From NCBI RefSeq assembly GCF_021155775.2, contig NC_060233.1, positions 41,891,609-41,955,608 of the forward strand: 64,000 nucleotides of DNA, written 5' to 3'. Of this stretch, positions 40,301-52,300 are shown one piece after another. The notes under the pieces are model-generated. The model was not told the origin of the DNA, did no database searches, and was given only the letters and a program-made list of their open reading frames with translations. How positions within the stretch are numbered: position 1 is the stretch's first letter; each line of letters opens with the position of its first letter. The DNA is from Neodiprion pinetum. Its lineage: Eukaryota; Arthropoda; Insecta; Hymenoptera; Diprionidae. The translations under genes and the position numbers were made by a program.

Positions 40301-43300
40301 CTTGCACTCCAGCTGCCCGTACCTACCGAGAACCCCTCGTTGTTCGACCGGAAGCAAGGCCTGTCTCACACCGGAAGTTGTTTCTCCTCGCGCCAGTTGT
40401 TCCACACCGAGTTCTAGCACCGCGGTAAAGGCGGCATAACGATCGTTCGTCCAATGTTGCTCGAAAACCGATCATGGCTTCGTCGAGGTGAAGAGAAAAC
40501 AGGGATTTGCGATGGTGTTTGGTGGAGTGGGAATTCATGGGAAAAGTTCTTGGTTCTCTCAATTCGAAATAGAATCGTGCTCGCTTATGATCGAATCTCG
40601 ATACTGCAAACCCGTTCAGTTTCACGTGCTGACCAAAGTTGGTTTGGTCCTTGGTACTAATCCAAGCTGTCCTAACCTGAGCACCCCAAGCTAAGCGAAC
40701 CTCGTGCTGCAGGCGAAAATATAATTGCGGTGACGAGACTCGAGAGAGAACTCTCGCGACGCGTTCGAGACGAAGGAACGACCTGGTTCAAGCGGTGCGG
40801 AATAAGACTTGGAAAGGACGAGGTAGTGGAGTTTCAAAGAAACGCCGACGGATAGACTGCGATGTACCGTATAATAGATAGAGACGAGTGGTTCAAACTG
40901 ATTTGCTCGTACGGTATGTATTTGATATTCCGCCCGGGGAATTCGCGGCGACCTCTGACAATGAGCACCGTACCGTTCACGGAAATGTACTTTTCTATCT
41001 CTAACTCCGATCGTGTACTGCACGCTGCTTGTTACCAAACTCGACTACATCGCAGGTACGCGTCGAAGAAGATTGAAAAAAAAAAAAATTAGATGGACAG
41101 GGAGATTGGAAAGATTGAGGATAAGTGGACTTCGATCGATGAGACGAATTGTGTTAGGTCAGGTCAAGGGGTCAAAGACCGACGAATCAGTCCGTGCATT
41201 AGGTTTCAAACGAGTTCACGGACAGTTTCGAAACTTTCTCAAATGTCTTTTTAGCATCCCGAAGGGGCTTCCAAAGTCTTGGTCGATCCTCGCTAAAAGA
41301 GTACTCTAGTTTCCGTACGGAGTGAAAAGAACAACTGTAAACTCAGTCATCCGTTACAATGATCGTTACGATATTTGCCGGACAGCACGTCGTGATTTGC
41401 GATACGTGTATCGCAATAACTGCAATGTTGCAAAGAATCCCGTCGCAATGTACCTACGTGCGTACACTAATGGATAAGACCACTCTTTCCGATGGACGCC
41501 TAGTCCCGGTTGGTCTATTTTCTGCAACAGATCACATCGTTTCTTCTGTATTACGGGTCTTCCAACCCTAGTCAAAGGTGCAGTCGATGTTGCACACAGA
41601 CTCCGGGGCGAAGCGGAGGGGCAGATGTGGAAGAAAAGATCGCGCGCAGGTAACGGGCCGTCGATCAATGTTCCTGGAATAGTGCGTCCTCCTGGCGGCC
41701 GACTCCTTCAGGAATGTTGTTGCCGTGCACCCCCTTCTCCAACAGCGAACCTATTCGCAACACCAGCCTGCGCGTAACGCGCTCCCGTTCCCACCGAGCA
41801 TTCTCACTCATCCATGGGATGCCTGTTTATCCTCATCAAGAATTGCAGGGGCCTCCGGCTCTCCTGGGGTTAAGGAAAAACTCGGGTCTGTCTTCATAGA
41901 CGCCAGCGTTCAGCCCAGACACGAGGTATTCTCTCATCGTCGGTCGTTTCTTTCATACGCGATTCCCTTTGTGCAGAATTTCCAGCGACTCCGAAATATT
42001 TCGTTTTTTTTTCCCTTCTATGTGCAATTCAATTTATTCCGTTCAGCGATTTGCTTCTGCTTCTTCGACTCGCGGAAATTCCCAACCGACGGCGTCCGTC
42101 TCGTCTGGTATATCTGGTTTCGTTCGGATTCCAGATCACACAGGTCGGTGTGTAGGATCCCTAGTTTTTTTCAAAGTCATGGTGGGAATCAATCGCAATT
42201 CGAAGACCTACAGCTTTGAACTCTTCTGTATACCGTCGCAGAAATGCCAACGTGAACCAGGGACCCTCTTGGCTGATCGTCCAAAGGTACGACGTGGTGT
42301 CGCACGCTCGTCTCTCTTTTCTTCTTCTTCCTCTTCTTCCTCTTGTCGCGATATAAAACCGGTCCGCGAATACCGCGGCGGGTATCACGAAATTTCCAAC
42401 CGAGTAGCGTATCAATCAAAGATAAGAGACCCGCTCCAACCTTTAACGAACTTCTTTAATTGAACATCCTCGCCTCACGCGGTTTAAATTCAGATGCTAA
42501 TCATCCCGATCCTCGTCCTGCTCGCAGCCCTGGTCCTGCAGCGTCCGAAAAATCGATCATCGTTGCAATCTGGTTCAACACGAACGACCTGTAGTGGCGT
42601 TTTTTTCCCTGTCATACCAATGACGAAATTGAAACAACAGACGTTTGGATACCTACCGTTCGTATAACTGCACCCTGTAATTCATCCGTACGTCGATCAA
42701 TTTAAATGCTGATACCCGAGGGGATATAATAAACCAACCGCGTAATCGAGATTATGATCGTTACGTAGCCGATGAGGCTATGACCGAGTAACCACGCAAC
42801 GGACTTGACACACCGACCCACCCACGGGTGGAAGAGTCTGCAGCATGGAGGATTGTTGGATAAGCCGTTTAACGACGGGAGCGTGTATTGGTAGAAGGTT
42901 ACCACTATAACACCCGTGACTCGGATCACGATCATACGCGCACAGCCATGGTCGAGACGTGCAGCGTTTTAATGACGTCATGCCTGACGATGGTGTTGGG
43001 ATAGCTTGTCCCGCAGCACGCATTCCCGTACGTATACCACCCATACGATAGAAACGACGGGTGGATTGAGTGCGATTCGAGACCTTTGCCCGGTGACCTA
43101 CTTATCGACGTCGTCGTCCTCGCCGTGAACGCGGTGTGTTTCTAGGTACGGTTGCGCATATGTGCCAAGGCGTAGGTGAAGCTGGACGTCGCAAGACGCC
43201 GCAAGACGCCGCAAGACGCATACCCGCGAGCGAAAAAGTGCCGTGTCAGTTCTTGTCTTGCGGGAGCGTTCTCCCCTACCGACCTTCCGCGAATCCATCA

Positions 43301-46300
43301 ATGTCTTCCAGAGATTCGGCACGAGCAATGCCACGGTTTCTACACACTGCATATATTTACGTCTAGTCGGGGATTTCGCGGTTCTGACAAACCGCGATGA
43401 AACGAGGACGAACCTGCCGCGATTTGGGTTCCGTCAATGACCTCGTCGATGACGCCCAACCGTACGTAGGCGCGCGTACTGTACACGTATAAACGCATAC
43501 GCGCTTCCCGCGCCAAGGGGAGATAAAACTGGAAACAAGAAAGACAAACGTGCGAAGACGCGTTTAGGGATATACATACATACGTATATGACGGGACCTC
43601 GGAGAAAGAGAGCCGTAAAAATACGCGTCGATCACGACAGTCGAAACGCCGCCGTCTGCGTCTGTTCCTCATCCTCCTTTTCTCCCGATTAGTCACGCCA
43701 CCGACAAAGGACTCGCGACCATTCGTATAGTCATACACCGCTTGGCGGTACCTTACTGACCCTTATACTCCGTCCGACAAACCTTAGGTTATGATCGTCT
43801 CTTCTCTTCTTTATACTTATTTATTCCTGTTTCGACGCGCGCGCTGTATTCATGCCTACGTATAATACTCGCATACTTATACACGTCGAGACTCTTCAAA
43901 GCGCGCTTGGAATCGACTTACTGGTACTTCAACCGGGGCTTAGATTCGGGGCTATTCACCTCGCGGCATCAACCTCCAGTCAATTCAAATCGTGGAATAG
44001 TCGTCTTTGGATGCGTTGAACTCTTCTTACGTTAGTCAAGATCGAAGATATTTTCCGTAACGAAAATCATTGGGTACACTACCTAACTATTTTCTTACCA
44101 TCGGTCTTCACGATCGTCAAGTTCACCAATGGTTTTAATAAGACGACCGTATCGCAAACTCGCGACTTGCGAATGACTTCCAACGAGTCCGTGAGGATTC
44201 ATCGGCCTTGTGGGATTTCCTACAGCTTGGTCTCCGCATGGTTCACGGCATCTGTATTACAGCCGCAAGAGACACTCTCGACGTCTAGATTTGAGGTCAC
44301 CGGTCCAACGTGTCGCGTCGCCGCGCACCGATCACCGATACACCTAGGTACGTGTAGGTACCAATACCCGCACACCTCGCAGCTCTTTGACCATCGACCG
44401 AATGAACGCTATGGTGAATACTCGAAAGCTCTCTGCGGTATTTGTACCAAGTATACCTTGCGCATACTCTCAGCACAACGAACTCGATATACTTGAATGA
44501 CTGCTCGCTTCTGGCTATTCGTACAACGTCGAGGTACGGGCGTCAAACCAACACGCATACGTTACCCTACCAACGTTTGTCGGACACCGTCTGCAATCGC
44601 AACGTTCCTACGTTGTATCGACGTATATACGAGGTTCGCCTTATCTCGCCTGTGGCGCGAACGACGCTGACCGAAGAATTGGGTGAAACTCTCACGAATC
44701 GCTTGCTTTTACTCCCACCGCTTGTGTAAGGCGTAACGTACCTACCGGTATTTTCTCTGTTTCGCGCTTTCCATAACGACACACCTTGTATGCAACCGTT
44801 CGCGAGACACGCGTTTCGGTTTCACAAAACTTGATCTTTGCTCTTTCGGTTATCTTATTATTAGTCCTCCGGTTCGACTTCGCGCGTATAGGATAGATAG
44901 TACCGAAGGAACCGTAACACGTTTGCTTTCACGAATTTGTACAGAAAAACTGAAACTCGACGAGGAAACGATTTCGAAGCGACGATTAATATCGTATGTC
45001 TGTAAACCTGAGTTACAAGAAATGTCTACGATAAATCGCATTGCCGGCTTCTGAATAAATACATACAGCGGGCAACCTTCGTTGGTTGGCTGCCAACGAG
45101 GTTAGTGGGATTTGAGATTTTCGATAGCTCGTCCTCACGAGAGGCTACTTTGCACGGCCACACGCGACACCGCGACGTGTATGTTCTACACGTATTTGCC
45201 TGGATATCCACATGTCTCGAATAATTCTGAATAGTAAACATGTGTAAACTGCGGCGATGTTTTTCATACCGTGTATTATGAATATATTTCTTTCCTTTCT
45301 CTCCCATACACACGCCGCCGCACGGATTTGTAAGATGAGGTTTGTAAATTTTTACATGTGTGTATACTTCTAATGCAATATACGCGAGGTCGATAAACGC
45401 GCGAGCAATCGCAGCTACGCATTAGATGTACAAACACTTGTTTCGTTTACCCATCCGTACCTTACTGATATTTTCTGTTGCGATTTAACTCGAGTAAAAT
45501 CAATAAATTTTACAATTAGAAACGTGAATTTAAAACTGTTTTAATTCATCATTTGTACAACTTTCAACAAGTGAAATGAATTCATATCTGTATAAGCACC
45601 GCAGGCCAATTTATACGAATTTTATACACAACAATTTGGCAAACGTTTAAAATCAGACCGAGAGTTTCAATCAATTTTACGATGTATTGTACAAAGTGAA
45701 ACTAATTTGGCGTTTCTCTTATTTATGTTTCAGGTACGTTATTCGCATATCTACCAGGTTGAAATTCTGTCGGTCTGCAGGTTTTTCGGACTTGCGGTGA
45801 TTCGGGGATACTCTACGAGTAAAGTATTACATACCACCGCAAATTTACATCGCATTACGATATATTGAATTATATATACCAAAAACTCTGCGGATCCTAT
45901 TGAAAATCGTTACTGTATCTGTAGAAATAGTATCGAATACGGATAGTCGTGAAAATGATAAATGCACAAAGTTTTTTTTTTTTTTCTTCTTTTATAGCAG
46001 ACAAGTTTACGATATCAAAATAATAATTATTATCATTAAACTAACTGTGATATAAATCATGATAACAAATTTTCAACATTCTTGAGAAATTTGACCTAAT
46101 TAACGATTGCCACAATCAAGTCGTAACTGAAAATGATAAAAATTTAGATGTTTTTCAATTACGCAATTGAAAGTATTGAGACGAATACGTTGTTCCAGGT
46201 GAAAATTGCCTGAAAAACGACGTTTTTGATTTCTATGCGTCAAATTCGATCAATCAGTCGTCTCGATTCGAATTGAATTAGCGAAGGCTTTATCCCTTCT

Positions 46301-49300
46301 ATCAAAAATCGCAATCGTCGTTATGCAAAAATTAAACCGCTGCACCAATTTCCCTTTCTTCATGCACACGTATAATTCTCGTCTTGATCGCAAGCCGACG
46401 CTATACGAGTTTAAAGAAATATACATAAAGAGATGAAAATAAAAATATAAAGAGTCGATCTGACGATGATAATTAACTATTTGTACCGTTACTCCATGCA
46501 GCCTCTGTGTATGCATACCTCGGCGCTTGAAGATATACACATGTATGTATAAATAATGTATATAATAGACGAGTTTGCATGGCGGTGGGTTTGTCACTTC
46601 AGCAGGTTTTCCACAGATTATATACCTATTTACCTATCTCTATGCTCCGGCCAAATACGGCTCGTCGTTGTCGATCCGTGACGCAATCTATAATCAGAAC
46701 GGATTATCACCCGCGTGCCTGTGTGTGTGGTTATATTTATATACCGTAGCGTGACACTATGTAGAGAAAAAAGAGAGAGAGACACGCGATTCTTATTCAT
46801 TCGCTTGGAATTCCGTCGATTTCCTTACTGCAATTCTCAGGTCAGGTTCTACCCACTTGAGCGTGTGTTTGTGTTTGTGTGTCGGTATTTGCGACAAAAT
46901 TTTATTATTCTTATTTTTTCGTACCAAGCTTTTTCGCTGTTGTAAAACGTGCCTGTATATGCAAATTTTAATTTGGCAAAAAATTACTCACAAATGCAGT
47001 CGAGAGGCGGTTTTAAATATTTTTTTCTATCATTATATATCTTTTAAAATTTTTTTATCAACCTTGAGCATGTAACTTGGTCGGATCCCTGATTATATAC
47101 ATCTGCGACTAATCCAGGAGAGTTCGCAAGATGTTTAAAACAGTGTCTACCTTGTACATTATACCGAATCGTATAACATGGGCTAAGCTAAAAATAAAGA
47201 GTCAATCAAAGGAAAAACGTTTTTATTTCGTCCAACGATATTCGTTGACTCTTTATTTTGTTTTTATTTTAGAAATCTGTCAGAAAATTGCGTACTTTGC
47301 GTCATTCGTACGCGCAAGTTTTAACTTCAATTTTGCAGTATACGCGTACAATTTTATATTATAAATACATATTTTTGGCTCTATTGCTTGAAATACATCG
47401 AGTGTCCGACGAGTGAAATTTATCAACTAGTTACAGACAGTCGTCGTTTCACCAGATACAAACATTCGAAGAAATGAATCATCGTCTTCTCAAACGATAC
47501 GTTATAAGGTACACCACAGGCGTTTAAACCGACGTTGGTTTTTGCGCAATTTTTTTTGTCCTTTCGCCCACGTCCGCACATCTGTAATACGTAAATGTAA
47601 AGTCTATGCGCATGCCTAGAAATTTTCACAAGTCAAGTTTGCGGTTTGCAACGACCGCGACGCCGTGACTCACACCGACTTGATTTGGTTTGTGCGTACG
47701 CTTGCTTGCCTGTAACACGCGGGAATTATCCTGCGGGGGCACACCTTAATTTAATTCAGCATATTCTTTGGTTAATTATGATTCATCAACTATGAGAGGA
47801 CTCATGCAGCGCCGGCGCAGCTTACTGGCTAGTTATTATACAGCCAGAGGCTACAGGGTTGAATGCAAAGCAAAACCGAGACGGTCGTGATTACATTTAT
47901 GGAAATACTTGAGACGGAGAATTATCTGCACCGATCGAGTCTGCAAAGTCGTCAACGGATATATTTGGGTGGGGGTGAAAATTTGGAAGGATCGATAATT
48001 TGGAATGGCCGACGTATCGAAATTTCAAACATGCGAAATAAAATAACGGAAGACGAATTGTTCGAAAGTGTCAATAATTACAGTGGCTACTAATCAGTGA
48101 CAATAATCTTCCAAGTTTTAACCCCCACCCGTATGTTTGGTCCTCGGAAGAAAAAGGGTGAACATTTATGTTGAATCGATCGAAATCATCGGTAGCCTCG
48201 GGGACGAGTTTCTTCGCGAGGATCAATCGGAGACGCACTCAGGGTATCTAAAAATAACCGAATAACAGGGGTAAAAACTTTGAAGGCGTCGCTCGACTGC
48301 AGCGGCCGATCACTCGAAAATTCGAACTTTAAAAAGGGAGCACTAAACGGACTGGACTCTCGCCGCGACGTCCTTCGGCGGCCGCCAAAGTTTGCTGACC
48401 CGGCTGCCCATCCCGGTGGGCACGCAACAAACCTAAAGGTAAAAAATAACGATGAAAACCGGGTGACACTCGGATTTCGATATCGAATACCTTACGCGGG
48501 GTCCCAATTTAAACCAATCTCTATCAGGCTCATATTCCGAACCAGCGGCATTGTATGGAGCGGAATTGTATCGAGCGGCATTATACGGAGCGGAATTATA
48601 TCGAGCGGCATTATAACGAGCGGAATTATATCGAGTGGTCGATACTTCGGAAACGATGACTGATGCCTGTGCCGCACGTAGTGAAAACGAGGTGGGATTT
48701 GGATCGCGATCTCGTTGCAGACGCCGATCACGCTCCTGCCGTGCAGTTTCGATTCGCGTTGCCGCGTGCTGTCGGATCGGCGTCGCGAACTGACCGAGGG
48801 GACCGGTCCCTGCCTCCCTTCTTTGCGGCCATCGCGGACCCAATCGCGAAGAGCGAAAAGGAGAGAAAACGGGGGGGAGGTCCTCTTTCCGCACGGCTTT
48901 ATTTGCTTGTCAACGGGGTTTTCAGGGGGGGAGCAGTCGTTGGGCCTTCGATATACCCACGTACGTAACGCACTGCACCGAGAGTTATTCTTCTTCTTCT
49001 TGTTCTTCTTCGGCGCCTCTTTGGACTTTCGAGGAAGGAGATCCGACGGTACTGATCCATTCCACCGGACTGCTGGCGGAGTCGATGACCCCAAAATTAC
49101 TCTCGAAATTCGACAAGCGTCAAGGGTATCTTCACCATTATCCGTCAAATATACACTTTCATTAACAAGTTTTTAATTATCTCAATCGCTCGAGTCATCG
49201 CCTTTTCGTTATTGTCTCTCCGGACAAAACTCTTGCATCTCCTGTTTTCCGTTTCAATTCGTGCAATAGAATATCGGTAGCAAATAATCGCATTCAAACT

Positions 49301-52300
49301 ATCCAAATGAAATTCTTTTACACGATTTATGTATCGGTGTATTTTTCAATTTACGGCATTATAATTTATGTACCCACAGCAGTGGCAAAACCCTTGTTCA
49401 AGACACCCATTTTTAGCGGATATACGTATATTCTTTCGAGTATAAGGTATGGAAACGCGTACGTTGCAGCTATTGAGTATCAACGTCTAGCGTGTTCGTT
49501 TCAAGCCACAAAGGTAGGTGCGTGTATCTCTACGGTGATTTGCAACATTGCCCTAACAGTGCGCGTTGCACGCGTATGAACACACGCACATCGGGCGCGA
49601 CATACATATAATATCTATCCATCTATCCATCTATCCATCCATCCGTCTCTCCATACGTGTACATATACCGACTTGCGGTACGTAGCGCAGCATTTATAGG
49701 CAAAGCAAATGTGGGGCAAACCGGCGGGATATGCAGCGTGTGTTGAAACGCGGATAGGTTGGTTCTTATATATTAACATCGTGTATGTCTTCAACCGATT
49801 CAGCATGTCTCGTACTGCATCATTTTTTTTTTTTCAAACTTTTTTAATTGTTTATTAATGTTTTTTATTCTTATTTTTTACGACCGCTGGACCGGTTTCT
49901 CCATTTTCCCCGTATCTTTCCGTTTCCTCAATTTATTTGTACTTTTCCAATTGCAATTGCAGATCAGGGAATGCTCGTATCTGTTCAATAAGCACAGTGT
50001 CTATCCGTCTGTTATACCAAGTCGCGAAACTTTCACGCGAGCTCCGTCGAGTCGATACTACTTCTATTTCTCCGCTTCCACCTATATTCTACTTCCATAA
50101 ATTCTTTACTCGTATTTTGTATTCCGCACTTACGCCAAATGCGAACAATTTGAAAAATGTATTCCAGTCTCGAAACGTGGTCATCGTTACTTCGTGTACG
50201 TGCGAAAAAAGGCATCAAATTTTGATTGAAGAAAAATAAAATAATTCTTCTTTATTTCCGTCGAATAATTTTATGGTTTCGTTATTCATTTTCCGCGATT
50301 CGCGGTTTTATTAGATCGACGAGAGTGGTCTGCACTCCGGACTGCAGCGACAGCTTTCGACCTCTGCTAAATGCGCCGATCGTTGCCTCGTCGTCGCCAC
50401 GCCGTGCCGGTGATATTTTCTTGCAGAAATGTAAACAGAGAAACGAACTGACGGCTCTGCTGCAGCGGTTCGAATAGCTTTCGCAAATAAAATACAGAAT
50501 ACAGAGACCGAATAACTCGGCGGTATTATATGTAAAATATAAATATATATATATATATATGCGTGTGCATGCCTATACCTCTCCTTCCACACGCATGCAT
50601 ATAACGCACGCGACTAAGTGCACGGAGTAAATTTATATCTTACACATCGCGGCAGCGATCCAGATCCGGTTGCAGAATACTAATAGACGGGATATTTATA
50701 ACAGAGAAGTTTGAATCGTTTAAAATTGATCCAATTGCGGAATACACGATTTTTGTATCGTATAATTTTAATTTTCTTATATTCTCAATAATGTAGCCAC
50801 TCGATCGATTTTATTTTTACTCTGTTCCGTCTTGCTTTCTACTGCTTTTACAGTCTATGCAAAAATCTGTATGCGGTTTGGGAAAGCTTGATGTATTTTA
50901 TCAACATTTTTCCGTTTCTTAACCTTATTTGTCTGTCTTTGTTTTCCGGTTCTTGAGATATTTCCTGTCACTTGCGTACTGCGGCTAGAAATCCATTAGA
51001 ACGTATAAATAATATCACAATTCCAGCGATATAAACGAGGGGAATCGAAAACCGTATACCGGAGACAAAGGAATTATACTTTTTGTCCGAATGAACGTGA
51101 CGACTTGTCATAGAGAGACGTTGAAAATGTTCAATAAACATACACGCAAGCAAGCAAGTGTAAAAAGGAGAAAAGATAAATTGATCGAAAATGAACGAGC
51201 GTAGGTACTTACGCGACAAACGAAATATCGTAAATATAATTTCATCACTTTATTATAGTGCGAACAACGAACGACGAAGACGAATTAACGTACCGTGCTG
51301 CCACACACACGCACACACGACACGGCATGAAATAACGTGTACGTGGGCTAAATTTAAATGATTACATCGTTAATAAGCGCGAGAATGAAATTATCTCGCG
51401 TTGATGCGTCTCTGCGTTTAATTAAGTATATAATACCATACGGTATATACGTCGGTATGTTTATACGTACATATGTATAAAGGGGAAACGAAATTGAGTA
51501 TTTTTGTTTACACATTTTTAACGCTGACTCCGTAATTTCGGTAATTTTTCGCGGTGCGTGATTTCGTTTTTTTTTTTTTTTTTATTTCAACGGTAATCGA
51601 ATTTACCTTTAACAATATCTCAATCAATCTCAAGTCAATTGTGTATTAGCAAAGTGCGAATTGTTACGTTAATCCTCGTACGTAGCGCATGTTACGCACG
51701 AACAGTTCCTCCGCAACATTCCGTTCGTTTTCGCTGCTTCGACTTGCAGAGTTTTCAAAACGTCATATTATTCGCATATTCCGTGCTCACGTATTATAAC
51801 GATAAATTCTTATCACCCCGGCAGCAATGAGAGGAAGGAAAATAAAACAACAACAGGGAAAAAAACAGCGAAAGAACAATATTTTTAGAGAAAGAATTCC
51901 AAAGGTTATTCAGGTTATTCACCCTGTTTCAAGGTTTCGCGGTACGTGCATACGTGTAATAATGTTATGTTGTATACATCGTATAAATTATAAAACCAAA
52001 TTGCAGTACCAGTCGCATTCTTTTTTTTCTCGGCATTCTGTTTATTCGGATTTGATTAATGAATTGGGAAGATAGAGAGATTCGCGGAAACATCCGATCC
52101 ACATGCATGCAACGCAAACATCAGCAAAATTTATGACTCGCCACGCCGCACATCCGGTGTAAAATACGTTTGAATCAGCTGTTCGGATATCAACCACCAT
52201 CCACCACCACGGACGATGTAGCAACAGAATTTATTCGTTAAGTAATTACTAATTGTTGTTTTCTTTGAAATTTACCACGTCATGCAATACTCTGTCTAGA

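Noticed and set aside
41725..42463. Two overlapping 164-codon plus-strand frames
   Set aside because: They overlap in different frames with no domain. Both reflect locally higher GC.
48492..49148. 218-codon minus-strand open frame
   Set aside because: GC-rich low-complexity sequence ending in the 15-bp minisatellite. There is no domain, and the opposite strand is equally open. Kept only as a finding about the repeat.
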